Shown here in pieces: positions 15,471-22,762 of a stretch of DNA of 49,107 nucleotides; within the stretch, counting starts at the first letter, position 1, and each line of letters starts with the position of its first letter. The DNA is from Pseudanabaena sp. lw0831 (GTDB taxonomy: Bacteria; Cyanobacteriota; Cyanobacteriia; Pseudanabaenales; Pseudanabaenaceae). A program made the translations under genes and the position numbers. The stretch lies in assembly GCF_016584665.1 (NCBI RefSeq), contig NZ_BBJB01000063.1, positions 1 through 49,107 of the forward strand, given 5' to 3'. The notes under the pieces were generated by a model. The model was not told the origin of the DNA. It ran no database searches and saw nothing but the letters and a program-made list of their open reading frames with translations.

Positions 15471-15520
15471 ATCAATCAACTCATTCAACAAATCAAACAT
15501 CGGTTTGCAATAGTGTTTGC
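15471..15520 (+). repeat. Dispersed upstream repeat, copy a
   Basis: ATCAATCAACTCATTCA, then AAATCAAACATCGGTTTGCA and ATAGTG. It lies 44 bp before the secreted LEA-like gene. Together with CTGCTATTACATTTTAT just upstream it closely matches copy c (21.4 kb). Confidence 0.75.
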
Positions 15521-15563
15521 AGGAACCAAGTTCCAATTATCAATTAAATCATGAGGAAATTCT

Positions 15564-16046
15564 ATGAAAATTGTACAATTTTTAAAGCGCTTTGTGGTCA
15601 TGGTCGTTGTCTGTGGATTAATCGCATTTGCTAGTGTCAATCCTGCGATCGCAGCTCAAAATGCTCCAGATCAAATCACTGACAATCTGACTATGCCTAA
15701 CATCCAGAAGAAAGCTGAAGATGCGGTAAAGGGTAGTACATACGATACTAATCCAGAATACACGTCTGACGATTCATCGAATCAAGGTTTAAATGAAATT
15801 CAAGGAACCTCTGATTTTGACAAAATGAAGCGAAGCTCAAATGAAGATACCCCACCTGTAGTGAAGCAAGCAGAAAAGGCTTTTAACAAAGCTGGAAACA
15901 ACATTAACTCTGCAAAAGACAGCACCTTAGATAAGGCTGGTGATGCAGCGAGCTATATCAAAGACAAGACAGGAGACGCTCTCAAATCATTGACTGGGAA
16001 AGCTTCTGACACTGCTAAAGCGATCAAAAACAAAGTTAAATCCTAA
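15564..16046 (+). CDS. Secreted LEA-like protein
   Basis: 160 residues with a signal peptide (about 1-31; VVMVVVCGLIAFASVNPAIA, cleavage probably after AIA). The mature protein is hydrophilic. An acidic middle (about 40-95) is followed by Lys/Ala/Asp-rich amphipathic repeats at the end (KDSTLDKAGDAASYIKDKTG, then GKASDTAKAIKNKVKS). This resembles LEA-type protective proteins and parallels the LEA-like gene at 12719-13177 on the other arm of the island. GAGGAAATT precedes the ATG. Periplasmic protection is inferred. Confidence 0.78.
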   Translation: MKIVQFLKRFVVMVVVCGLIAFASVNPAIAAQNAPDQITDNLTMPNIQKKAEDAVKGSTYDTNPEYTSDDSSNQGLNEIQGTSDFDKMKRSSNEDTPPVVKQAEKAFNKAGNNINSAKDSTLDKAGDAASYIKDKTGDALKSLTGKASDTAKAIKNKVKS

Positions 16047-16079
16047 TCTTGTTTAGGGTTTAAGTATCAAATACCTGCG

Positions 16080-16119
16080 TTAGAGATAGGGGCAATTCAT
16101 GATTTGCCCCTATCTCTAA
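16080..16119. repeat. Palindrome with GGGCAATTCATGATTTGCCC core
   Basis: 40-bp palindrome (arms TTAGAGATAGGGGCAA) 33 bp after the preceding stop. Possible terminator; member of the common core family. Confidence 0.85.
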
Positions 16120-16160
16120 AACGCTGTAGATAGAAGAAAAATCATAGTCTGGAGAAATAT

Positions 16161-16646
16161 ATGAGTAGTCTAATTGCTGTTGGATTTAAAGATGAGTTCA
16201 CGGCTGACGAGGTTATACTAGAACTACGAAAGCTGCAAAAAGAGCATCTGATTGATTTAGAAGATGCAGCGATCGTGATCAGAAATAAAGATGGAAAAGT
16301 AAAGATTAAACAGACTCAAGAACTAACTGCTGCGGGAGCATTAAGTGGAGGATTTTGGGGACTGCTATTTGGCTTCATCTTTTTTAATCCTCTCTTGGGT
16401 TGGGCTGTAGGTGCGATCGCAGGTGGGATTTCTGGTGCATTGACAGACATTGGGATTGATGACAACTTTATCCGAGAAGTAGGCAGTACTATTGAGCCTA
16501 GTACTTCAGCAATTTTTGTGTTAGTCAGGAGAGCTACTCCTGACAAAGTACTGGAAGATCTCAGCAGATTTGAAGGCAAAGTTCTGAGGACTTCTCTATC
16601 AAATGAAGATGAGGCAAAGCTAAAAGCCGTTCTCACAAAATCATAA
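16161..16646 (+). CDS. DUF1269 family membrane-associated protein
   Basis: 161-residue DUF1269 protein. It has the family layout: an N-terminal strand-helix (SSLIAVGFKDEFTADEVILE), the segment DAAIVIRNKDGKVKIKQT, a central hydrophobic Gly-rich pair (about 56-92, SGGFWGLLFGFIFFNPLLGW, AVGAIAGGISGALTDIGID), then FIREVGSTIEPSTSAIFVLV. Domains of this group occur in stress-linked clusters; function is unknown. GGAG precedes the ATG. It is part of the plus-strand stress series. Confidence 0.9.
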   Translation: MSSLIAVGFKDEFTADEVILELRKLQKEHLIDLEDAAIVIRNKDGKVKIKQTQELTAAGALSGGFWGLLFGFIFFNPLLGWAVGAIAGGISGALTDIGIDDNFIREVGSTIEPSTSAIFVLVRRATPDKVLEDLSRFEGKVLRTSLSNEDEAKLKAVLTKS

Positions 16647-16656
16647 CTCCTAGAAT

Positions 16657-16677
16657 GGTCGGCGTAAAGCGCCGACC
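16657..16677. repeat. Short GC-rich hairpin
   Basis: GGTCGGCG pairs with CGCCGACC across a 5-bp loop, 10 bp after the DUF1269 stop. Possible terminator, though no T-run follows. Confidence 0.6.
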
Positions 16678-16725
16678 GTATACAGCCTAATACTATTTAG
16701 AATTTAAATAATTCAAGAAGGTTAT

Positions 16726-17190
16726 ATGTTTCTAAAATCATTTGAACTAAAGCTCTTAGTTGTTTTTGGATTGCTTCTAAGTTTATCTTTTGTATCCTCC
16801 GCTCAAGCAGACGAATGTTATCCTCTTAATGTAATCGGAGACACTGGCACGACTGTAAAAAAAACTGTTTCTCCTTTTAGCACATTGGTAACCAGTAATA
16901 ATTGGAATACAGATTTCTCTGTACCTAGCGATCGCTCTTTTAATAGTTATGAGGCAACTATTGTTCCTGAAAACAATGCTAACTATGATGTAGAGCTAAG
17001 CTTAAAGTATCGCGATCGCAGTTCTAGTCGGGCTTATAAAAAAGATAATGTAGCAGTTAAGGTTGGTCAACCGCTAAGACTAATGGGTGTACCACAATCG
17101 TCTAGCAATCCTTTTCAAGTCAATGTATTTGTGGGTGGACTCAATGCGATCGGCAATACCTACAGTGTTTCCGTTGAAGGATGTATTTAA
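16726..17190 (+). CDS. Secreted protein of unknown function
   Basis: 154 residues with a clear signal peptide (FGLLLSLSFVSSAQA; cleavage near residue 28). The mature part looks beta-rich (TTVKKTVSPFSTLVTSNNWN, ANYDVELSLKYRDRSS). It has just two cysteines, C31 and C153, at opposite ends, suggesting a disulfide that closes the fold. I do not recognise a family. AAGG precedes the ATG. Its place in the plus-strand series suggests an envelope or periplasmic stress role, but that is only context. Confidence 0.75.
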   Translation: MFLKSFELKLLVVFGLLLSLSFVSSAQADECYPLNVIGDTGTTVKKTVSPFSTLVTSNNWNTDFSVPSDRSFNSYEATIVPENNANYDVELSLKYRDRSSSRAYKKDNVAVKVGQPLRLMGVPQSSSNPFQVNVFVGGLNAIGNTYSVSVEGCI

Positions 17191-17202
17191 GACTGCGATC
17201 AG

Positions 17203-17255
17203 ACGCAAACCCGTAGAGTTGCGCCCCTTCGGGGCGCAACTCTACGGGTTTGCGT
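17203..17255. repeat. Strong palindrome with ACGCAAACCCGTAGAG arms
   Basis: 53-bp perfect palindrome with a TTGCGCCCC/GGGGCGCAA upper stem. The same family as 21298-21350: the shared part is CAAACCCGTA and GTTGCGCCCC, and the varying bases are matched on both arms. Both copies are followed by a TAATTTA-TTTTG-AAGTACTTA motif, which is also found at 19541-19569. Confidence 0.87.
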
Positions 17256-17322
17256 AATTTATTTTGTGAAAGTACTTACAAGCATAGATGGAAGTAGATT
17301 TTGTAACACTTTATTGCATAGT

Positions 17323-17380
17323 AAATCAATTCAATCAATTCAATCAAGAAACCAAACATTCTTCAGCAATAGTATATAAA
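17323..17380 (+). repeat. Dispersed upstream repeat, copy b
   Basis: AATCAATTCAATCAATTCAA followed by TCAAGAAACCAAACATT and GCAATAGTATATAAACAG. It shares the AATCAATTCAATCAA tract and the GCAATAG-TATAAAC tail with copies a and f. It lies 53 bp before the small membrane protein gene. Confidence 0.7.
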
Positions 17381-17432
17381 CAGAGAAATTTTAAATTTTT
17401 CTGTTTGTATACTATTACTTAAGAGAGAATAT

Positions 17433-17624
17433 ATGCCTAGACTTGTAGGAAAGAAAAACAACTCTGCTTTATATACTGGTTTAGCAATGCTTATTGCTGC
17501 TGCTGGAGTTGTAGCATTAGAATACTTTGGAGTAATTGATTTCGCTCCTAATTTTGGGAAAGATGCTGAAGTAAAGAGTGATTCTACTAACCAACCCATA
17601 AAGACCTCTAGACCGATTAATTAA
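17433..17624 (+). CDS. Small single-helix membrane protein
   Basis: 63 residues with one hydrophobic segment (about 13-35, ALYTGLAMLIAAAGVVALEY), a basic N-terminus and a polar C-terminus. It is probably inserted with the N-terminus in the cytoplasm. A purine-rich GAGAG precedes the ATG. The PRC-barrel gene begins 33 bp after its stop, with its own AGGAG site, so the two are likely co-transcribed. I do not recognise a family. Confidence 0.65.
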   Translation: MPRLVGKKNNSALYTGLAMLIAAAGVVALEYFGVIDFAPNFGKDAEVKSDSTNQPIKTSRPIN

Positions 17625-17656
17625 GGTTGACTTTCATCAAGTTTTAGGAGAATGAA

Positions 17657-19063
17657 ATGCGCAATGGTAAAGGAATGATTGGCAAACCTATAGTCGCCTA
17701 TGACTCTGGGGAAGAATTTAAGACAATTGTGGACTTGGTTTTTGATCAAGAGAGTAATCAATTATTAGGGTTTCTTGTTGATGAGAGTGGTTGGTTTAGT
17801 GATGCGTTGGTATTACCTTTAACTAATGTTCAGGCGATCGGAGCTGATGCTGTAATTGTTGCATCCAGAGATGCGATAGATTCTGCCAGTGAATTCCCGC
17901 AGATTCAAAACATTTTAGAAAGAGATAATACCTTGAAAGGCACGAGAATCATGACTCTTGATGGGCGTGATTTGGGGACAATGGTTGACCTTTACTTTGA
18001 CGATACTAGTGGAGCGATCGAAGGATATGAAGTGTCTGGTGGCATCTTCGCTGATGCCTACTCTGGACGCTCCTTTGTTCCTGCTCCTGACACCCTCAAG
18101 ATTGGCGAAGATATAGCCTTTGTGCCTTCTGAAACTGCTGACTTGATGCAAGAGCAAGTAGGCGGAATTAGAGGCGCTATGCAAACTGCAAGCGGAAAAG
18201 TGCAGGAAATGGCGCAACTTACAGGAGAAAAGGCTCAAGAAGCTGTTCAATTTACAGGAGAGAAGTTTCAAGAAGCGACGACATTTGCAGGTACTAGCTT
18301 TACTAATGCTGTTGTTGATCCTGAAGAACAAGAAATTTTTGTATTAGGAAAAGTTGCTCAAAAAACTGTAGAAACTACTGATGGCATAACTTTAATTCAT
18401 GAAGGACAGATTGTGACTTCATCACATATCTTGGCTGCTCGGAACCTTAATATGACCAACGATCTCTATCATTCAGCAGGAGGAAATGCCACTGCTAAGT
18501 TAGGAGAAAAACTGACTGGTGTAGTGACAGGTATGAGCGCAAATATTGGTCTTGAGCAGGCGCAGGGTCGGCGTGTAAACAAGATGATTTTCACAACTGA
18601 AGGCTCGGTTGTTGCTGTAGAAGGTCAAATTGTAACTCCGAGAGTAATTGAAAGAGCCAAGACTCATCATCAAGAACAAGCGCTATTAGAGGCAGTTGGG
18701 TTAACCACTGGTGATGCTTTGCGAGTTACAGGATCTAATGTTGGACAACAGGTTAAGGACGGAGCTAAGGGATTATGGGAGCAGGTGAAAGAAACTGCCA
18801 GCAATCTCCAAGATCATGGTACTCAAGCATATGAGGATAAAAGAATTAAAGGTGCTTTGGGTCGTCCTGTAACTCGTGTGATTCTCGATCGCAATGATGA
18901 GGTGATTCTCAATGTTGGGGAATTAATTACACATCAAGCGATCGCCATTTCTCGTGATGCTGATGTCTTAGAAGTTCTATTGGACTCAGTTTATACTCAG
19001 ACACCAAAGCTTTCTCTAGATGAATTACGCGCTCCTGAATCTGGTAAAGCAGCTTTAAATTAA
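17657..19063 (+). CDS. PRC-barrel domain protein with C-terminal repeats
   Basis: 468 residues. PRC-barrel domains lie at about 5-75 (MIGKPIVAYDSGEEFKTIVD) and 95-165 (TRIMTLDGRDLGTMVDLYFD). A Gln/Glu/Ala amphipathic stretch (about 175-230) has the near repeats TGEKAQEAVQFTGEKFQEA. The C-terminal half has three repeats of one motif: KVAQKTVE with HEGQIVTSSHI, RRVNKMIF with VEGQIVTPRVI, and RPVTRVIL with NVGELITHQAI. PRC barrels mediate protein assembly in photosynthetic complexes and RNA processing. The function here is unknown. AGGAG precedes the ATG. Confidence 0.85.
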   Translation: MRNGKGMIGKPIVAYDSGEEFKTIVDLVFDQESNQLLGFLVDESGWFSDALVLPLTNVQAIGADAVIVASRDAIDSASEFPQIQNILERDNTLKGTRIMTLDGRDLGTMVDLYFDDTSGAIEGYEVSGGIFADAYSGRSFVPAPDTLKIGEDIAFVPSETADLMQEQVGGIRGAMQTASGKVQEMAQLTGEKAQEAVQFTGEKFQEATTFAGTSFTNAVVDPEEQEIFVLGKVAQKTVETTDGITLIHEGQIVTSSHILAARNLNMTNDLYHSAGGNATAKLGEKLTGVVTGMSANIGLEQAQGRRVNKMIFTTEGSVVAVEGQIVTPRVIERAKTHHQEQALLEAVGLTTGDALRVTGSNVGQQVKDGAKGLWEQVKETASNLQDHGTQAYEDKRIKGALGRPVTRVILDRNDEVILNVGELITHQAIAISRDADVLEVLLDSVYTQTPKLSLDELRAPESGKAALN

Positions 19064-19075
19064 ATTAATTACCTT

Positions 19076-19217
19076 AGAAACCATTTAAGAATTACTTTCT
19101 GTGCTCAAAAGCCCTAAGAGATCCCCCTCAATCCCCCTTAAAAAGGGGGAAGAATTTAAATTCTCCCCCCTTTTTAAGGGGGGCTGGGGGGATCTAGACA
19201 ATTCTTAAATGAGTTCT
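19076..19217. repeat. Composite palindrome: GAACCCATTTAA-type arms with inner hairpin
   Basis: Outer arms AGAAACCATTTAAGAATT (19076-19093) and AATTCTTAAATGAGTTCT (19200-19217) match those at 9639-9790. The inner hairpin (19119-19195) is of a different type, AGATCCCCCTCAATCCCCCT. The same host palindrome thus carries different cargo in two places. Confidence 0.8.
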
Positions 19218-19232
19218 TACATCGAGCGAAAA

Positions 19233-19515
19233 TCTGCCCTCATCCCCCAACCCTTTCTCCCGCAAGAGAAGGGGAAGAAACCCCAATCATTTTCTTATTC
19301 CCCTCTCCTGCGGGCTACGGTGTACACACAAGTCATAAACCTAGCTAAGTCAACAATTAATCGCCCCCTAGCCCCCAATTCTGGGGGAACAAGAAAAGAA
19401 CTGTCTTTCAAAGTCCCCCAGAATTGGGGGATTTAGGGGGCTTAGATAAATCGAAACGAAGACAAATTGACTTGTGTGTGCACGGTAGCTCCTGCGGGAG
19501 AGGAGCTAAGGGTAA
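19233..19515. repeat. Three-layer nested palindromic element
   Basis: Reverse-oriented near copy of the 6585-6911 composite. The host hairpin arms CCCTCTCC and GGAGAGG are interrupted by a 174-bp insert (19315-19488) with ends CTACGGTGTACACACAAGTC and GACTTGTGTGTGCACGGTAG. The insert is flanked by the 10-bp direct repeat CTCCTGCGGG (19305-19314 and 19489-19498). No gene lies in 19064-19575. Confidence 0.85.
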
Positions 19516-19575
19516 GGGATCTGTAACCTTACAACCTTGAGTAATTTATTTTGTACAAGTACTTATTTAAAACTT

Positions 19576-21297
19576 ATGCACTATTTAATATTAGCTACAG
19601 ATTACGATGGAACCTTAGCGAAGGATGGAAAAGTATCAGAGACAACGCTAGATGCACTCAAGCGATTACAAAAGGCTGGACGGAAGCTGATTTTAGTTAC
19701 AGGAAGACAGTTAGAAGATATTTGGAAGATATTCCCCGAAGTCGATTTATTTGATTGTGTCGTAGCTGAAAATGGAGCCGTAATCTACTTCCCTGCAACT
19801 CGCGAAGAGTTATTGCTAGGTAGTTTACCTCCTGAAAAATTTGTGCAGGCTTTGCGATCGCGTAATATCAATCCCCTATCCATCGGCAAAGTAATCGTGG
19901 CAACATGGGAACCCAACGAAAACGAAGTACTGACTACAATTAGAGAACTGGGACTAGATCTGCAAGTAATCTTTAACAAAGGTGCAGTGATGGTTTTGCC
20001 AGCTGGAGTCAACAAAGCTTCGGGTTTAAGTGAAGCATTAAGCAAAATGGAATTGTCTGTCCGTAATACAGTAGCGGTTGGAGATGCTGAGAACGATCTT
20101 GCCTTCCTGAAATTATGTGAGTTTTCTGTAGCCGTATCTAATGCCTTACCATCAGTAAAGAGCGAAGTGGATTGGGTGACTCAATCAAGTCGAGGCGATG
20201 GTGTAGTTGAATTAATCGAGAGGTTATTAACTTTAGATCTGACTGAAGATCTCCGAGAATCCTCAATTTTGCCAGATCGTCATCGCATCATATTAGGTAA
20301 ACTTGATGGCGATCGCGATGTCTATATTCAGCCACTTAATCGCAATATTTTGTTAGCGGGTATCTCTGGCGGCGGCAAATCAACTTTAGCGACTGGATTG
20401 ATCGAGAGATTTATCGATAAAGGCTATCAGGTTTGCATTATCGATCCTGAAGGTGACTATCAAAAATTTGAACAGACAGTCGTATTAGGAAACGCTCAGC
20501 AGATTCCTAGTTCAGCAGAAGTTTTGACAGCATTGAGTAAGCCAGAACAGAACCTAATCGTTAATTTAATGGGAGTAAAAATCGACGATCGCCCTTTATT
20601 TTTAGCACAACTACTACCTTCACTATTAGAAATGCGGGTGCGGACAGGTAGACCCCATTGGATCGTTATTGATGAAGTACATCATATGTTCCCAACCTCT
20701 TGGGACGCAGCAGTAACTTTGCCACAATCTGTTAATGGTATTTTGATGGTTACAGTTCATCCCGAACATGTAGCAACTTCGGCATTATCCCTAATTGATA
20801 CGCTGATTGCCGTAAAGTCACCAATGCAAACATTTACCAATTTTTGTAATGCCATAGGACATCAGCTACCGAACGCTCAGCTACCTTCAGAACTTGCATC
20901 AGGATCGGGAGTAGCTTGGCTTCTCAACACCGAAGAGCAGCCATTTAAATTTGAAGTAATTCTACCCTTGCAAGAACGTCAACGGCATATGCGAACCTAT
21001 GCTGAAGGTAATTTGGGCAGCGATCGCTGTTTCTTTTTTAGAGGTGAAAATAACCAGCTAAATCTCAAAGCCCAGAATCTCAATATGTTTATCCAATTAG
21101 CGGCTGGAGTTGACGATCGCACTTGGTTACATCATCTACATTTGCATGATTACTCAAATTGGCTCCAAAATTCAATTAAAGACGAATCCTTAGCAAAAGA
21201 AGTCAGTGAGATTGAAACAACTACAGATCTTTCACCTGCGGATAGTCGAGATCGGATTAAATCTGCGATCGAGAACCGATATACCTTACCCGCTTAA
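19576..21297 (+). CDS. HAD-family phosphatase fused to HerA-like P-loop ATPase
   Basis: 573 residues from the chosen start. The N-terminal HAD-IIB (Cof-type) phosphatase (1-220) shows ATDYDGTLAKDG (D9, D11), VTGRQ, and VGDAENDLAFL (168-178). The C-terminal P-loop ATPase (about 235-500) has Walker A GISGGGKST (262-270), IIDPEGDYQKFE, and Walker B HWIVIDEVHH (361-370), as in DUF87/HerA/VirB4-type ATPases. The frame extends 13 codons upstream, but ATG at 19576 gives a canonical HAD start. Substrate unknown. Comparable HAD-ATPase fusions exist in bacteria. Confidence 0.85.
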   Translation: MHYLILATDYDGTLAKDGKVSETTLDALKRLQKAGRKLILVTGRQLEDIWKIFPEVDLFDCVVAENGAVIYFPATREELLLGSLPPEKFVQALRSRNINPLSIGKVIVATWEPNENEVLTTIRELGLDLQVIFNKGAVMVLPAGVNKASGLSEALSKMELSVRNTVAVGDAENDLAFLKLCEFSVAVSNALPSVKSEVDWVTQSSRGDGVVELIERLLTLDLTEDLRESSILPDRHRIILGKLDGDRDVYIQPLNRNILLAGISGGGKSTLATGLIERFIDKGYQVCIIDPEGDYQKFEQTVVLGNAQQIPSSAEVLTALSKPEQNLIVNLMGVKIDDRPLFLAQLLPSLLEMRVRTGRPHWIVIDEVHHMFPTSWDAAVTLPQSVNGILMVTVHPEHVATSALSLIDTLIAVKSPMQTFTNFCNAIGHQLPNAQLPSELASGSGVAWLLNTEEQPFKFEVILPLQERQRHMRTYAEGNLGSDRCFFFRGENNQLNLKAQNLNMFIQLAAGVDDRTWLHHLHLHDYSNWLQNSIKDESLAKEVSEIETTTDLSPADSRDRIKSAIENRYTLPA

Positions 21298-21350
21298 ACC
21301 CAAACCCGTAAAGTTGCGCCCCTGCGGGGCGCAACTTTACGGGTTTGGGT
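21298..21350. repeat. Strong palindrome with ACCCAAACCCGTAAAG arms
   Basis: 53-bp palindrome directly after the HAD-ATPase stop, same family as 17203-17255. Bases that differ between the two copies are matched on both arms. Confidence 0.87.
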
Positions 21351-21410
21351 AATTTAGTTTGCCCAAGTACTTATTTAGGCGATCCCCAGTCCCAATCCTT
21401 AAGCTGCTAT

Positions 21411-21470
21411 TAAACTTTATCTGTAATCAATCAACTCATTCACGATATCAAACATGGGTATGTCAAGTTA
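21411..21470 (+). repeat. Dispersed upstream repeat, copy c
   Basis: TAATCAATCAACTCATTCA then ATATCAAACATGGGTATG, preceded by GCTGCTATTAAACTTTATC. It aligns closely with copy a (15.47 kb). It ends about 40 bp before the secreted protein gene. Confidence 0.75.
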
Positions 21471-21508
21471 GAGATTAGAGAATTCAATGATTTGCAAAGA
21501 AAAAATCT

Positions 21509-22246
21509 ATGAAATTTAATCTTTTCGCTGGTATCGCTCTATTAATGATTGGTAATTCTGTTACTGGAGTAGAGGCGCAAACAACCAATTCATCAAATTC
21601 ATCTCCATGTGGATGGGTCTGTTTGAGTACACTCAATAAGAAAGAAATTCCTAAATCTATATCACCCTCAACAAGTTTAAAGACTGCTGAAAGTACCATT
21701 CAATTACCAGAAGGGAAAGTTTCAACAGTAGCAGAACTGACAACTGTACCTCAACGCAATTTAGGCATTCTTAAGAGATCTGACAACTTCATTTCTCAAA
21801 TCACCCCTCCGACTGATAGTAATGGCAACCGCATATTTAGGTCTACTCGTTCAGGTCCCAGCTATTTAGGGGGTGGCGCAAACTTCGGATTAACTGGTGG
21901 AAGTGATTTAGGCGGTACAAGCTTTGCACTTATTAGCAAACTTGGATTGACTGAAGTTATATCAGTGCGTCCAACTGTTCTAATACTGAGAGACTTTGCT
22001 ACCATTCTACTTCCTGTAACTTATGATTTTGCACCTCAACAGCCTTTTGGAGATTTTCAGTTCTCTCCCTATCTAGGTGGTGGAGTTGCAATTAATACTG
22101 GTTCTAACAGTAGTGTAGGTTTATTAATTACGGGAGGTATTGACATTCCTCTATCATCCACATTCACAATTAATGTGGCAGCAAATCTAGCCTTTTTGCG
22201 TACAACTGATTTGGGTATTTTGGTTGGTATTGGCTATAACTTTTGA
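21509..22246 (+). CDS. Putative outer-membrane beta-barrel protein
   Basis: 245 residues with a signal peptide (FAGIALLMIGNSVTGVEAQ; cleavage near residue 23) and a Ser/Thr-rich linker to about 110. The C-terminal half has Gly-rich alternating strands (SYLGGGANFGLTGGSDLGGT, SPYLGGGVAINTGSNSSVGL) and ends in GIGYNF, with the terminal Phe typical of outer-membrane barrels. Two Cys (CGWVC) lie after the signal peptide. I do not recognise a named family. A 10-codon upstream ORF (ATG at 21487) overlaps the start. Confidence 0.7.
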   Translation: MKFNLFAGIALLMIGNSVTGVEAQTTNSSNSSPCGWVCLSTLNKKEIPKSISPSTSLKTAESTIQLPEGKVSTVAELTTVPQRNLGILKRSDNFISQITPPTDSNGNRIFRSTRSGPSYLGGGANFGLTGGSDLGGTSFALISKLGLTEVISVRPTVLILRDFATILLPVTYDFAPQQPFGDFQFSPYLGGGVAINTGSNSSVGLLITGGIDIPLSSTFTINVAANLAFLRTTDLGILVGIGYNF

Positions 22247-22441
22247 ACTTTGCAAGTACAGTCCTATTGTCTACGACAAAATGAGAATATGCTCACTTGC
22301 AAGTTGCTACGATTAACATTTGAGAGGTATTCATACAGAGTATACGTTGTTGGCTATTCTGCAACATGATTTCCACCATAAGGATGTCATTCTATGTGAA
22401 GTTGTGAGACTAAACAGATTTTAATTTTTGGAGAAACTACT

Positions 22442-22648
22442 ATGCAAACTAACACGCCACAATCTGAAGCCGCCGAAGTAATGATGCGTAATGCTTGGAT
22501 TTCAGGATTTACCCCTCAAGCAGAACTTTGGAACGGTCGTCTTGCTATGATCGGCTTCATATCTGCGATCGCCATTGAATTGTTTACCCATCAAGGTGTT
22601 CTGCACTTTTGGGGTGTGCTGTCATCAGGCGTAACTCCAGTTTCATAG
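22442..22648 (+). CDS. High-light-inducible protein (Hlip/Scp)
   Basis: 68-residue one-helix chlorophyll-binding protein of the LHC superfamily. The signature AELWNGRLAMIGFISAIAIE contains the conserved E-x-x-N-G-R-x-A-M-x-G motif that binds chlorophyll. Hlips sit in the thylakoid membrane, associate with photosystem II assembly or pigment synthesis, and are induced by high light or other stress. GGAG lies at good spacing before the ATG. I could not find a good HLR1 pair upstream. It confirms a cyanobacterial host. Confidence 0.95.
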   Translation: MQTNTPQSEAAEVMMRNAWISGFTPQAELWNGRLAMIGFISAIAIELFTHQGVLHFWGVLSSGVTPVS

Positions 22649-22762
22649 ACTGGTTTCATCGTAAAAAGGAATCATAGAAATGAGGGGGATCTCCCTCTCA
22701 AAATCTGGAAGATATTCTATGAGATTTACATAATATTTTTACTTGATTTTTTTTAACTCGAC

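Noticed and set aside
22722-22760. HLR1-like motif (TTTACATAATATTTTTAC) upstream of the FAD-Rieske gene
   Set aside because: The two half-sites are spaced too far apart for the known HLR1 consensus.
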